A DNA stretch of 64,000 bases from Pengzhenrongella sp031582905 (GCF_031582905.1 NZ_CP133990.1:1488001-1552000), one strand, 5' to 3'. Positions 36,374-46,178 are shown, numbered from the stretch's first letter. Notes: generated by a model not told the origin, from the sequence alone. Program-made: numbers and translations.

Positions 36374-38182
36374 TCAGTGCTCGGCGACGGGCGCGCCTCG
36401 CGGGACGTCCTCCTCAGCGGGCGCAGGTTCCTCCGCTGCTTGAGGCGCGTTGCCCGTGTCGCTGAGCGCCGACAGCAACCGGTCGAGCTCTCCCTGGAGG
36501 CCCAGATCGTCGCCGCGCGCCAGTGCCGCGACCTCCACGGTGGTGTGGCCGGGCCGGTCCGGGGCTGGTGACGCTCGCACCCAGACGCGCCGGCGCGGCG
36601 TGAACAGCGAGGTCGCGAGGCCCGCGAGGGCGGTGAGGGCGAACACCAGGACGAAGACCAGCGTGGGGTCGTGCCGTAGGTCGAGGGCGACGAACCGTGT
36701 CATGCCGTCGATCGAGATGGTGCCCAGCTCATTCGGCAGGTCGACGGTTTCACCGGGTCGGACATAGAGCGTGACGGGCGCCCCTGTGTCGTCGACGACC
36801 TGGGTCATGCGGCTCTCGTCGAGCTGGTAGACGTTCTGCGGCACGCCCTCGTCGAGGCCCAGGTCACCCGTCCACACGGACAGCACGAGGAGCGGATCGT
36901 TGGGCTGGGGGTTGACGGACCGCCACAGCCCCGGTCCGGACTCGACCGCGGACGGGAGCAGGAAGCCGACGAGCCCAATCTGCTCGCCGGTCGAGACGTC
37001 CGGCACCTTGATGACGCCGCGGGAGGTGTAGACCGTGTCCTCGGGCAGGAAGGGCACCGGGCCGGCGAAGGCAAGTTCGCCGGCTGAGTCGCGGATCGTG
37101 ACCTCGGGCGCGTAGCCGTTGCCCATGAGATAGATCTTGGCGCCGCCCGCGGTCAGGGGGTGGTTGACCTGGATGGATTCGGTGCGGGTGGTCCCGTCGG
37201 GCTCGCGGACGGTGACGTCGGCGCGGAAGTAGCGCGACAGGAGCGTCTCGGGGTCGAAGCGCGCGGTGAACTTGTCAAGGGTGAGGGCGAAGGGGACGAG
37301 GCTCTCGGGGTCGAAACCGGCGCCGCTCTCAAAGGTGTCGTAGCCGACCTCCGCGTTGGCGAAGCCTTGCCCTTCGAGCACGATCGCCTGTCCGCGGTAG
37401 TGCAGGAACTGCCCGGCCCCCATGGCGACGAGCAGCCCCACGAGGGACAGGTGGAACACGAGGTTCCCCGTCTCACGCAGGTAGCCGCGCTCGGCGGACA
37501 GCACCCACGTCGCCGGTCGCCTGTCACCGGCCGGCACTTCCTGGCGCACGTCGACCCTGAAGCGCGGCAGCCACCGGTGCGGCCCGCGCAAGGCTCCCGC
37601 CGCCGCGTGCACGACCGCCTGCGGGTCCACGCTCGTCGTGAGCGAGCCCTGGGCGGGGAACCGGGCGAACCGCCGCGGAGTACGCGGCGGGCGGGCACGC
37701 ATCGCGGCCAGGTGCGCTCGGGTGCGCGGCAGGATGCACCCGATCAGCGAGGTGAACAGCAGCAGGTAGATCGCCGAGAACCAGACCGAGGCGTAGACGT
37801 CGAAGGCACCCAGGCGGTCGAGCCACTCGCCCGTGCCGGCGTTGTCCTTGAGGTACTGCGCGACGCCGGCCGGGTCCTGCGGGCGCTGCGGGAGCACCGA
37901 CCCCGGCACGGCAGCGACCGCGAGCAGCATGAGCAGCAACAGCGCGACGCGCATGCTGGTGATCTGCCGCCAGGTCCAGCGCAGCCAACCGACGACGCCG
38001 AGCTGCGGCAGCACCGGACCGTCACCGGAGCCGGAGCCGGGCGTCCCGCCGGCCGCTCCCCGCGCACCCGGCGCCGAGCCGATGCGCGCGTCGGTCGCCG
38101 TCCCGGTGCCGCGCTTGGCGGCTTCGCCACGATCGGGTGCGCTGAACGTGTCGTCGATGCCCTCGGGGCGGTAGCCGCTCAT
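36374..38182 (-). CDS. resB: Cytochrome c biogenesis protein ResB
   Basis: This 602-residue ResB/Ccs1 component of system II cytochrome c maturation keeps haem and apocytochrome reduced and forms the haem lyase with CcsB. It has a cytosolic N-terminus, three clustered helices (MRVALLLLMLLAVAAVPGSV, WFSAIYLLLFTSLIGCILPR, TGNLVFHLSLVGLLVAMGAG), a large extracytoplasmic domain with KFTARFDPETLLSRYFRADV and IYLMGNGYAPEVTIRD, and a last helix (LVFVLVFALTALAGLATSLF). Its ATG overlaps the CcdA stop by one base, so it is translationally coupled. Together with the next three genes and CcsB it completes the pathway. Confidence 0.95.
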   Translation of the reverse strand: MSGYRPEGIDDTFSAPDRGEAAKRGTGTATDARIGSAPGARGAAGGTPGSGSGDGPVLPQLGVVGWLRWTWRQITSMRVALLLLMLLAVAAVPGSVLPQRPQDPAGVAQYLKDNAGTGEWLDRLGAFDVYASVWFSAIYLLLFTSLIGCILPRTRAHLAAMRARPPRTPRRFARFPAQGSLTTSVDPQAVVHAAAGALRGPHRWLPRFRVDVRQEVPAGDRRPATWVLSAERGYLRETGNLVFHLSLVGLLVAMGAGQFLHYRGQAIVLEGQGFANAEVGYDTFESGAGFDPESLVPFALTLDKFTARFDPETLLSRYFRADVTVREPDGTTRTESIQVNHPLTAGGAKIYLMGNGYAPEVTIRDSAGELAFAGPVPFLPEDTVYTSRGVIKVPDVSTGEQIGLVGFLLPSAVESGPGLWRSVNPQPNDPLLVLSVWTGDLGLDEGVPQNVYQLDESRMTQVVDDTGAPVTLYVRPGETVDLPNELGTISIDGMTRFVALDLRHDPTLVFVLVFALTALAGLATSLFTPRRRVWVRASPAPDRPGHTTVEVAALARGDDLGLQGELDRLLSALSDTGNAPQAAEEPAPAEEDVPRGAPVAEH

Positions 38183-39045
38183 CACACCACCGGCTGGAAG
38201 CCGGCGATCAGGCCCTGGAGCGACTGCGTCCAGGTGCCCCACAGGCCGGTGACGAGCGCGAGGCCGACGAGGACCAGGAGCCCGCCGCCGCTCCGCATGA
38301 TCACCAGCCGGTGCCGGCGTAGGAACCCGAGTGCGGCCGTGCTGCGTCCGAGCCCGAGCGCGATGAGCAGGAACGGCACACCCAGTCCCAGCGCGTACGC
38401 GCTGGACAGCGCGGCACCCCGGCCGGCCGACCCTCCGTCGAGTGACAGCGCGATGACCGCCGCCAGCGTGGGGCCGATGCACGGGGCCCAGCCGAGTCCG
38501 AAGGTGAACCCGAGCATCGGCGCGCCCCACAGGCCCGCTCGGGCCCGCACCTGCAGGCGCCGTTCGCGCTGCAGGGCGGGGATCAAGCCCAGGAAGGAGA
38601 GACCCATCGCGATGACGACCACGCCGAGAACCCGGGTGATGGGCTCCTGCCAGCGCATGAGTTCGGCGCCGAGGGTGCCTGCCAGCGTCCCCAGCGCGAC
38701 GAAGACCACGGCGAAGCCGGAGACGAACAAGGCCACACCCAGCAGCAGCCGTCCGCGGCCGGCCCCCGATCGGCGCCGGCCACCGAGAGCCGACCGGTCC
38801 TCAGCTGCTGACAGTTGGCGCGTTCCCGGCGCGCCCTCGTCGGGAGCTCCGGTTCCGGTCATGCCGCCGAGGTAGCCGAGGTAGCCGGGCACCAGTGGCA
38901 GCACGCACGGCGAGGCGAACGACACCAGGCCCGCGATGAGCGCCACGGGCACGGCGAGGAGCAGGGACCCGGAGAACGCCGTCGTGGCAAAGGTGGAGCC
39001 CAGGTCGCTCCAGACGCTGGCCCCCAGTCCGCCGGCGGCCGTCAC
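38182..39045 (-). CDS. ccdA: CcdA/DsbD-family thiol-disulfide membrane transporter
   Basis: This 287-residue protein has six helices. The redox Cys motif is in SFASPCVLPLVPGYLGYLGG, and the partner Cys in FTFGLGWAPCIGPTLAAVIA; these carry electrons from cytosolic thioredoxin to the exported TlpA-like protein. The GTG at 39045 overlaps the TlpA stop by three bases, fixing the start. A long Gly/Arg-rich cytosolic loop separates helices 1 and 2. Confidence 0.93.
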   Translation of the reverse strand: MTAAGGLGASVWSDLGSTFATTAFSGSLLLAVPVALIAGLVSFASPCVLPLVPGYLGYLGGMTGTGAPDEGAPGTRQLSAAEDRSALGGRRRSGAGRGRLLLGVALFVSGFAVVFVALGTLAGTLGAELMRWQEPITRVLGVVVIAMGLSFLGLIPALQRERRLQVRARAGLWGAPMLGFTFGLGWAPCIGPTLAAVIALSLDGGSAGRGAALSSAYALGLGVPFLLIALGLGRSTAALGFLRRHRLVIMRSGGGLLVLVGLALVTGLWGTWTQSLQGLIAGFQPVV

Positions 39046-39684
39046 GCGGCCGCCCCGGTGCCGGGCTCCGCGAGCGCGTCGTCGACGAGCGCGCGCAGGG
39101 TCGACCCCTCGGCGAGCCCCAGGATCCGCGCCGCCACCCGACCCTCGCGGTCGAGCACGATCGTTGTCGGCACCGCCTGGACCGGGACGGCTCCCTGCAG
39201 GTCGGCGATGGCGCTGCCGTCGGTGTCCGCGATCGAGGGGTACGGCACGGAGAACGTGCGCTCGTACGCCTGGGCGGCGCCGGCGTCGTCGGTGCCGTTG
39301 ATGCCCAGGAGGTGCACGCCGTCGTCGGCGTAGTCGTTCGCGAGGTCGACGAGGTCGGGGGCCTCGGCGCGGCACGGCGGGCAGGCGGCGTACCAGGTGT
39401 TGAGCACGACGACGTCGCCGCGCCACTCCTCGATGTCCACGGCCCCGCCGGCGAAGTCGGTCCCGGACAGCGTGACCGGCTGTCCCCGGTCAGCGACCGG
39501 CCAGGTGCGGGTGCTGCCGTCGCCGGACTGGTAGCCCTGGCCGATGACGTCGGGGGCTGTCGCCCGGGCCGTCGCTCGGGCTGGCGCAGGCTGCGAGCAG
39601 TGTGGCGACGGCGACCGCCATCGCCAGGGATCGCCCACGCGCTAGCACCGCGGACTCGGGTGGTTCGTTCCTTCTCACGTGCAC
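39042..39684 (-). CDS. TlpA/ResA-like thioredoxin-fold lipoprotein (frame-disrupted)
   Basis: It begins with a signal peptide and lipobox (AVAVATLLAACASPS). The mature part has VNLxGxD-like start PVTLSGTDFAGGAVDIEEWR and the thioredoxin active site NTWYAACPPCRAEAPDL (CPPC), with QAVPTTIVLDREGRVAARIL carrying the cis-Pro. Near 39555-39565 the frame changes; adding bases in short G/C runs restores the link to ATAPDVIGQGYQSGDGS. It reduces apocytochrome c cysteines using electrons from CcdA. The GTG start at 39684 is uncertain. Confidence 0.88.
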
Positions 39685-39771
39685 CCGGTCAGTGTCTCAA
39701 ACCGCGACGCGTTCCCCAATTCGGCATGAGGCCGTGTCGAGGCGGTCTGCGTCCTTTGACCAGTTCGGGGT

Positions 39772-41129
39772 TCAGAGCCCTAGCAGCGGGCGCGGGTTCA
39801 CCGTGTTCCCGTTCACGTAGACCTCGAAGTGCAGGTGGCAGGCGCCCGAGAGCCCCGTGTTTCCGGCGTATCCGATCAGCTGGCCGCGGGAGACCGCCTG
39901 ACCGTTTCGCACCACGGCGCTGGTCAGGTGGTTCGAGCTAGACATGAGCGAGTTCCCGTTCACGGAGCCGTAGTCGATCATGACCTGGTTACCGAAGCCG
40001 TTTCGCCATTCCGCCCACCGCACCGTCCCGTCGCGTGGCGCGTACAGCGGTGTTCCGCAGTACGCGCGCAGGTCGATCCCGGCGTGCAGGCGCGTGTAGC
40101 CGAGGATCGGGTGCAGGCGCATCCCGTACTCGGACGTCACGTACATGGGGTTGGTCGCTGTCGGGTTGCCGAACAGCGCCCCTGAGACCTTGCCCGACGG
40201 CGGTTGGACCGGTGGGGGTGGCTTCTGGCCGGCTGCGGCTGCTGCCGCGGCGGCAGCCGCACGTGCCGCCTCGGCGGCGGCACGCTCGGCGGCGATGATG
40301 CCGGCGAGCTCAGCGGCGATCGCGTTGCGGTTGGCGTCGACCTGCGCCTGTTCGGCCTCCGCCTGCGCCTTCATGCCCGTGATGACCTGCTGCCGTGCGG
40401 ACTGCTCGGCGATCAGCCGTTCGATCTCCGCCTGCCGGGCCTCCGCCTCAGCCTGTGCGGCGTCGGCTTCGGCAACCTTATCATCGGCTTCAACCTTGAG
40501 GGCCGCGACCTTGTCCTTCACCGCGGTCAGCCGGGCGCGGCTGTTCCGGTTGGCTGCATCGAGCTGCTCCAGCTCGGCCAACGCGCGGGTCTGGGTCCGC
40601 AGCGCGGTCGACACCATGCCGTACTGATCGACGAAGTCCTCCGCGCTGCCGGCGTCCATGACCATGCTCAGACCTGTGGCGGCTGACTGGCCCTTGTACG
40701 CTTGCCGGGCCACCTGGCCGATCACGGTGCGCAGGTCCTCGCCGCGCGCCTCGTCGGTGGCGATGGTCGCGGTGATGCCCTCTTCCTGAGTCTGCGCGTC
40801 CTCCAGCCGCGCGGCGATGAGGGCCGCCTCGCGCTGGGATCGCTCGAGCGTCTCCTGAGCCGCCGCCAGCTCCCCTGCGCGGCCGGCAAGCGTGACTGCG
40901 TCTCCTGCAGCGCGAGAACGGCGGCGGCGAGCTCAGCACTCAGGTCTTCAACCGACTCCTCGAGCTCGGCGGCGCGCCGCTCCTGCTCGGCGGCCCGGCG
41001 CTCGGCGTCGCGACGCTGATCGTCGTAGCCGTCACCCGCGGCCGGTGCGACCACTCCGACCAGCCCCACCAGCACCGCGACAAGCGCTCCGGCGCACAGC
41101 GACCACACACTTCGGCGACCGTGCCGCAA
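39772..41129 (-). CDS. M23-family peptidoglycan endopeptidase with coiled coil (frame-disrupted)
   Basis: A secreted protein of about 450 residues. After a signal-like helix (CAGALVAVLVGLVGVVAPAA) comes a long charged coiled coil (about residues 35-300, with ERRAAEQERRAAELEESVED and AEADAAQAEAEARQAEIERL). The C-terminal LytM domain has YGMRLHPILGYTRLHAGIDL (first His and Asp), GNQVMIDYG, and GACHLHFEVYVNG (HxH zinc ligands), so it is catalytically competent. One base at 40872-40875 joins the two frames. The start is probably TTG 41129. It resembles EnvC/RipC-type cell-separation hydrolases. Confidence 0.88.
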
Positions 41130-41484
41130 GGGAGCGCTCGACGGCCAGGGGCTGACCGGTGTTCCACGGGGCGGTGGAGCAATTTCACAGGTCCAGTTCC
41201 GTAACGGCGGGGAAAGGGGATGTGCGCCACGGAGACGCTAGAGCCGCGCGTGTCCCTGTGGAGAGTCCGACACGCCTCTAGCGGTGATGTTTCAACCTGC
41301 GTTCGCCAAGATGCTCGGGACGAATGCCGCAAACCGCGCTAAAGTGCCGTGTCCTGCGCCAGGGCGGCCTTAGCTTCGTGTGATGTCGCCGATCGCCGAG
41401 CTCGTCGGGCTCTGATGCCGAGCGCTACCCGCGGTGTTCGCGGTCCGTGGCCTTCTTGCTTGCAGGGTGCTGTCGCAGGCTGAA
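41130..41484. other. Gap between M23 peptidase and ccsB
   Basis: About 355 bp with lower GC. I looked for a c-di-AMP riboswitch like the one at 45.2 kb and did not find its conserved blocks. No gene seen. Confidence 0.35.
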
Positions 41485-42462
41485 TCACAGGCCGGAGTAG
41501 GAATGCTTGCCGCTGAAGAACAGGTTCACGATGCCGAAGTTGGCCAGGACACACCCGTAGCCGACGAGGACGAACCATGCGGCACGTCGTCCAGCCCAGC
41601 CGCGTGTGGTGCGGGCGTGTAGGTAGGCGGCATAGACCACCCACACCACGAACGTCCACACCTCCTTGGGGTCCCAGCCCCAGTACCGACCCCAGGCGTG
41701 CTCGGCCCAGATCGCACCCGCGATGAGCGTGAACGTCCATAGCACGAACCCGACCGCGTTGAGCCGGAAGGACAGGGCCTCGAGCTCGGCCGCTCGGGGC
41801 GCGGCCTCGAGCCAGCGCCACCCGCGGCGAGCCAGCGACGCCGAGCCGTTCTCGCGCGAGTCGCGCAGCAGCTGCAGCACGCTGGCGGCGAACGCGACCG
41901 TGAACACGCCGGTCGCGGTGATCGCGACGCCGACGTGGATGACGAGCCAGTAGCTCTGGAGGGCCGGCTGGACGCCGTCGGCCTGGACGTAGAAGACGAG
42001 CAGCGCGAGTGCGAGGGCGAGAACCGTCAGCCCGGTGACAAGCAGCCCGAGGAATGGCAGGTCGCGACGGCGCAGGAGGTAGACCAGGACGACGACGGCG
42101 ACCATGGTGCCGACCAGGGAGTACTCGTACATGTTCGCCCACGGCACTCGGCCGGCCGCTACTGCGCGGAGGATCACGGCGGCGATGTGCAGGGCAAGCC
42201 CGAGGACCGTCGTCGTCCGGGCGATGCCCCGGGCCTTGGACCGGCGACGGTCCGCGGGGGCCGGTACGTCGGGTGTCGGCACGGCGGTGGGGTGTCCCGC
42301 GCGTAGACCTGCGGCGAGCGCGAGCTCTTCAGCTCGCATGGTGGCCGTTCGCTCGGACAGGCGCGCAAGGTCCGCCGTGTAGGCGACCAGTGCGACCGTG
42401 TAGACGGTCACCGCGCCCCAGACAAGCCCCGTGCTGATGTCACCCAGGTCTACTGGGGTCAT
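41485..42462 (-). CDS. ccsB: Cytochrome c biogenesis protein CcsB (ResC)
   Basis: This 325-residue haem-handling membrane protein has eight or so helices. The haem-binding WWD-type region is HAWGRYWGWDPKEVWTFVVW, with conserved His residues in SYWLVIHVGVAITATGVF and further helices. Together with ResB it ligates haem to apocytochrome c outside the membrane. Complete, ATG start 42462. The M23 peptidase gene lies between it and the TlpA-CcdA-ResB cluster. Confidence 0.95.
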   Translation of the reverse strand: MTPVDLGDISTGLVWGAVTVYTVALVAYTADLARLSERTATMRAEELALAAGLRAGHPTAVPTPDVPAPADRRRSKARGIARTTTVLGLALHIAAVILRAVAAGRVPWANMYEYSLVGTMVAVVVLVYLLRRRDLPFLGLLVTGLTVLALALALLVFYVQADGVQPALQSYWLVIHVGVAITATGVFTVAFAASVLQLLRDSRENGSASLARRGWRWLEAAPRAAELEALSFRLNAVGFVLWTFTLIAGAIWAEHAWGRYWGWDPKEVWTFVVWVVYAAYLHARTTRGWAGRRAAWFVLVGYGCVLANFGIVNLFFSGKHSYSGL

Positions 42463-42667
42463 GGTGCTGCCTCCAATGGTCGCGCTGAGGTGATCGCCAC
42501 GACTCCCCGCAGAGGTCCGTCGCCATGACGCTGTGGGTCGTGGGCTCTGGGATAAAGGTACCTACGGAGCGGTCCCGGTCTCTCCACGCCTCATCTCCAC
42601 GGCAACCTGGCTGGGGCCGACGCCGGGACGCGGTCCGGTGGTCGGTGCGGACCGGCACAATGGCGTG

Positions 42668-43387
42668 GTGACTGCAGCTTCCATCCCCTCGGCGCCCCGC
42701 GCACTGGTCGTGGACGACGAACGGGCTCTGGCAACCCTGGTCGGCACCTACCTCGAGCGTGACGGGTTCGAGGTCCACCTCGCCTTCGACGGGGAGGAAG
42801 GCGTTCGGACCGCCCGCGCTGTGGACCCTGACGTCGTCATCCTGGACCTGGGGCTGCCCGCACTCGACGGTGTCGAGGTCTGCCGGCAGATTCGCACGTT
42901 CTCCGACTGCTACGTGGTGATGCTGACAGCCCGCGCAGACGAGGTGGACACGCTGATCGGGTTGTCTGTGGGCGCCGATGACTACATGACCAAGCCGTTC
43001 AGCCCCCGCGAGCTCATGGCTCGGGTTCGGGTGATGCTCCGGCGCCCGCGCCGCAAGGACTCCGAAGACGGGCACGGCGTCGCGCCGCTCGTGTTCGGCC
43101 CGTTGCGGATCGACACGGTCGGGCGGGAGGTTCACCTGGACGGGGAGCTGGTCCCGTTGACTCGCACCGAGTTCGACGTCCTGGCGGCGCTGGCCGGCCG
43201 GCCGAACGCCGTGTTCAGCAGGCGGGCGCTGATCGAGAAGGTCTGGGGTGACAACTGGGTGGGTGACGAGCACCTGGTGGACGTCCACATCCTCCACGTG
43301 CGCCAGAAGCTGGGCGACACCGCGGAGGCGCAGCGCTTCGTCCGCACGGTCCGAGGTGTCGGGTACCGCATGGGGCAGGTCACGTGA
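42668..43387 (+). CDS. OmpR/PhoB-family response regulator
   Basis: This 239-residue regulator starts at GTG 42668. Receiver: RALVVDDERALATLVGTYLE, phospho-Asp at residue 60 (VVILDLGLPALDG), MLTARADEVDTLIGLSVGAD and KPFSPRELMARV. The winged-helix domain gives LTRTEFDVLAALAGRPNAVF and VDVHILHVRQKLGD. It overlaps the kinase gene by 4 bp. Its position at the edge of the copper block suggests a metal- or envelope-stress pair of the CopRS/CusRS type, but the signal is not proven by sequence. Confidence 0.94.
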   Translation: MTAASIPSAPRALVVDDERALATLVGTYLERDGFEVHLAFDGEEGVRTARAVDPDVVILDLGLPALDGVEVCRQIRTFSDCYVVMLTARADEVDTLIGLSVGADDYMTKPFSPRELMARVRVMLRRPRRKDSEDGHGVAPLVFGPLRIDTVGREVHLDGELVPLTRTEFDVLAALAGRPNAVFSRRALIEKVWGDNWVGDEHLVDVHILHVRQKLGDTAEAQRFVRTVRGVGYRMGQVT

Positions 43388-44511
43388 GTCGTGGGCGCCG
43401 ACGCCGAGCGGTTTCCAGCCTCGCGGGTCGTCTCCTTGCCGCGCTGACGCTCGTGGTGGTCACCGGCGGCGTGACCGCGTGGCTGGTGGCCGGGGCAGTA
43501 GGCCCGAGCGTCTTTCACGCGCACATGGCGCAGGCCGGGTCACCGGACGGGGTCGGCTCCGTGGTGCATGCCGAGGAGGCGTTCCGGTCGGCCAGCGTGT
43601 TCTCCCTGGCCGTGGCGCTCGGTGCGGCCCTGCTGGCCTCGCTGGCGGTGAGCATCTTCCTGACACGGCGCATCGGGCGCTCGCTCGGCACACTCGCGGC
43701 GGCGGCGGCCGACGTGGCGGGCGGGCGCCTGGACTCCCGCGTGCCTGCAGATGGTATGGGATCGGAGTTCGACGAACTGGCGGCGGCGTTCAACCAGATG
43801 GCCGGGCGCCTGGAGGCCAGTGACGGCCTGCGCCGGAGGCTCATGGCCGACGTCGCCCACGAGCTGCGCACACCAGTGGCGACGCTCAGCGCGTACGTGG
43901 AGGGGATCGAGGATGGCGTGCTCACGCTGAGCCCGGAGACGATGGCGGTGCTTCGCGGTCAGACGTCACGGCTAGCCCGCCTCGCGCAGGATCTGGCGGC
44001 CGTGACGCAGGCGGAGAGCTCGGAGCTCGAGCTTCGACCGCGGCGGATGGACCCGGGAGAGTTGGTCGTCGTCGCTTCGGATTCCGCGCGGGAGGCTTAC
44101 ATCGCCAAGGGTGTCCGGCTCGAGGAGCAGGTAGCAGCGCGGCTGCCGTCGGTGGCGGTGGACCCCGATCGGATGGCGCAGGTCCTGGGCAACCTGCTTG
44201 ACAACGCGTTGCGTCATACCCCGCAGGACGGGGTCGTGCGCATCCGCGCCGGTGCGCACCAGGCCGGGGTCGTTCTCAGCGTCGAGGACAGCGGTGAGGG
44301 CATATCCGCGGATCACCTGCCTCATGTCTTCGAACGGTTCTACCGCGCCGACACCGCGCGTGATCGCGTGCACGGTGGTTCGGGCATCGGGCTGGCGATC
44401 ACCAAGGCCTTGGTCGAGGCGCACGGCGGTTCGGTCAGCGTTCACAGTGCGGGCAGCGGGCAGGGCACCACGTTCCGGGTGTTCCTGCCCGCCGCCGGCG
44501 GATCTGGCTAG
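43384..44511 (+). CDS. Sensor histidine kinase
   Basis: A 375-residue kinase with two helices (LLAALTLVVVTGGVTAWLVA and SVFSLAVALGAALLASLAVS) around a short sensor loop of about 50 residues that contains FHAHMAQAGSPDG (His/Met residues that could bind metal). HAMP domain, H-box with His 159 (ADVAHELRTPVATLSAYVEG), N-box NLLDNALRHTP, and the G boxes VEDSGEGISADHLPHVFERF and GGSGIGLAITKALVEAHGG follow. It pairs with the upstream regulator. Confidence 0.94.
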   Translation: MSRGRRRRAVSSLAGRLLAALTLVVVTGGVTAWLVAGAVGPSVFHAHMAQAGSPDGVGSVVHAEEAFRSASVFSLAVALGAALLASLAVSIFLTRRIGRSLGTLAAAAADVAGGRLDSRVPADGMGSEFDELAAAFNQMAGRLEASDGLRRRLMADVAHELRTPVATLSAYVEGIEDGVLTLSPETMAVLRGQTSRLARLAQDLAAVTQAESSELELRPRRMDPGELVVVASDSAREAYIAKGVRLEEQVAARLPSVAVDPDRMAQVLGNLLDNALRHTPQDGVVRIRAGAHQAGVVLSVEDSGEGISADHLPHVFERFYRADTARDRVHGGSGIGLAITKALVEAHGGSVSVHSAGSGQGTTFRVFLPAAGGSG

Positions 44512-44744
44512 ATCCGGTCGTGCATGGGAGGTTCCTGCCGCACGTTCGATGCGGGGCGGTGGTCGTGCCCTGACTCAGCGTTGCCGTGCCCGCGTCCCAT
44601 CATGAACATCATGCCGGCCATCATCAGCGGGCATGCCAGCAGTGCAGCCCACAGCAGCGCATCCGCGAGCGGTACTCCCGCGACCAGCAGTCCGACAAGC
44701 AGGACGGCGCCCCCGATGAGCATGTGCTTGAGGTGGTTCTTCAT
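44508..44744 (-). CDS. Small Met/His-rich membrane protein (DUF2933-like)
   Basis: 78 residues: two hydrophobic segments (HMLIGGAVLLVGLLVAGVPL and LLWAALLACPLMMAGMMFMM) then a polar tail GRGHGNAESGHDHRPASNVR. Small proteins of this shape (LACPLMM followed by Met/His tail) commonly sit in copper-resistance loci. It overlaps the next gene by 4 bp and is convergent with the kinase gene. Confidence 0.72.
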   Translation of the reverse strand: MKNHLKHMLIGGAVLLVGLLVAGVPLADALLWAALLACPLMMAGMMFMMGRGHGNAESGHDHRPASNVRQEPPMHDRI

Positions 44745-44977
44745 GGCGTTCCCTTCATGGTGACGGCATCTGGGTCGGACAGCTCGCTTCGCAACAAGCG
44801 ATAGGTCTCGAGGTCGATCTGCCCGGCGGCGAGCCGTGCGTCAAGCACTCGACCCGGATCTGCCCGGTCGGGGAAGAGCCGGTTCAGCCCCCAGAGCACC
44901 AGAGCGATGAGGCCGATCCAGAAGGCCAGCATCACCACCCAGCCAGCGGGACCCATCTGCGTGCACCACAGGCCCAT
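44741..44977 (-). CDS. Small membrane protein with SHOCT motif
   Basis: 78 residues: one helix (WVVMLAFWIGLIALVLWGLN) and a C-terminal SHOCT domain (VLDARLAAGQIDLETYRLLR), the short oligomerisation motif often found at the end of small membrane proteins. It is translationally coupled to the DUF2933-like gene. Likely part of the metal or envelope stress set. Confidence 0.8.
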   Translation of the reverse strand: MGLWCTQMGPAGWVVMLAFWIGLIALVLWGLNRLFPDRADPGRVLDARLAAGQIDLETYRLLRSELSDPDAVTMKGTP

Positions 44978-45191
44978 CGCGCTTCCCTTCCCCGGGCGAA
45001 CGGCGCACCTCGTGCCGTCTGCCGTCCACGCTCGCGCGGTCAGGTTGAGAACGCACCAGGTGCACCATCAAGAGTCGGTGAAGGCGACGGCCAGGCCGCG
45101 ACACGCCGCCGACGCCGTTACCCCTCCGTGACAATCGCCGGGAGACGTGGTTTCATCGACCCGCCCGGATGAACCGGGCGACCCGAGGTGG

Positions 45192-45362
45192 ACCGCCGAG
45201 TCCTGCCACCACCGAGGGCACATCGATGCTTCATGGCAGGAGCGGGGGACCCAGGTCTTCCGGGCACCGGTCACGGTGCCCTTGGGGTGAAGCCGGTCGT
45301 ACGTGACCGGCCGGGCACAGCTCTCCGTCCGAACCCGACAGCTCACCTCGTAGGCGACCGGA
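45192..45362 (+). ncRNA. c-di-AMP (ydaO/yuaA) riboswitch
   Basis: The leader of the NlpC/P60 gene holds the conserved blocks of this riboswitch class in order: GCCGAGTCCTGCC, ACCGAGGGCAC, GGGGGACCCA, TTGGGGTGAAGCCGG, GGCCGGGCACAGCTC and TCCGTCCGAACCCGACAGCT then GTAGGCG. In actinobacteria this class commonly controls secreted cell-wall hydrolases, as here. Confidence 0.88.
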
Positions 45363-45371
45363 GAGGTTCGC

Positions 45372-46175
45372 ATGCCCGAAAGCTCGATCGCCGCCCGCCA
45401 CCGCGCGGCCGGCAGGCCCACGACGCCTCTGAACGACCTGGCCGCGACGGCCACCGGAAGCCTCGCCGTCGTCGGCCGCCGCTCCGCGGTCGCCGCCGCC
45501 TCGTCCGGCCTGGTCGTCTCGATGCTGGCGGCGCCTGCGTCGGCGGCGCAGTCCACCGACGGCTCCGCCGCGCTGCCGGCTGTGGACACGTCCGCCCTCA
45601 CCGCCTCGGCACGGGCGGTGCTCGACACAGCCCCCGCGGTCACCGTGGCCGCGGACGCCACCTGGACCTTCGACGTCCCTGCGGTGACGGTGATCGCCGA
45701 CCCGCCACCGCCACCGCCGCCGCCCGCCCCCGTTCGCGCAGCGCCGGCGGCATCGCGCAGCCAGGCGCGGGCCGCGGTCCCGGCCGAGGCGGCTCCTGCG
45801 GAGGAGGCCGAGACCCGCGGTGCGCCGGCTCCGGCGAGCGCGAACGGCAACGCCATCGTGGAGATCGCCTCGCGGTACGTCGGCGTGCCGTACCTGTGGG
45901 GAGGCACCACGCCCAACGGGTTCGACTGCTCAGGCTTCACCTCGTACGTGTACGCGCAAGTCGGCATCACGTTGCCCCGCACCTCGTCAGCGCAGCGCAA
46001 CGCCGGGACCGTGGTCTCCCGCGCGGACGCCCAGCCCGGCGACCTGATCTGGTCACCCGGCCACATCTCCATCTACGCCGGCGGCAACATGCAGGTGGAC
46101 GCCCCGACCCCCGGGAAGACCATCCAGATCCGCGAGATCTGGCAGTCCAACCCCACCTTCATCCGGGTCACCTAA
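45372..46175 (+). CDS. NlpC/P60 peptidoglycan hydrolase
   Basis: 267 residues, secreted. The signal helix (VVSMLAAPASAAQ) lies behind an unusually long basic start. A low-complexity part with a Pro run (near residues 115-123) links to the C40 domain (about 155-267): YVGVPYLWGG, the nucleophile Cys 186 in NGFDCSGFTSYVYAQ, His 231 in WSPGHISIYAGG. Cuts D-Glu/mDAP-type stem-peptide bonds, judging from the family. GGAGAGG precedes ATG 45372, ten bases after the riboswitch, so translation may be directly controlled by c-di-AMP. Confidence 0.93.
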   Translation: MPESSIAARHRAAGRPTTPLNDLAATATGSLAVVGRRSAVAAASSGLVVSMLAAPASAAQSTDGSAALPAVDTSALTASARAVLDTAPAVTVAADATWTFDVPAVTVIADPPPPPPPPAPVRAAPAASRSQARAAVPAEAAPAEEAETRGAPAPASANGNAIVEIASRYVGVPYLWGGTTPNGFDCSGFTSYVYAQVGITLPRTSSAQRNAGTVVSRADAQPGDLIWSPGHISIYAGGNMQVDAPTPGKTIQIREIWQSNPTFIRVT

Positions 46176-46178
46176 ACT

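Noticed and set aside
41130..41330. Second c-di-AMP riboswitch before the M23 peptidase
   Set aside because: The conserved blocks found at 45.2 kb are not present on the minus strand here.
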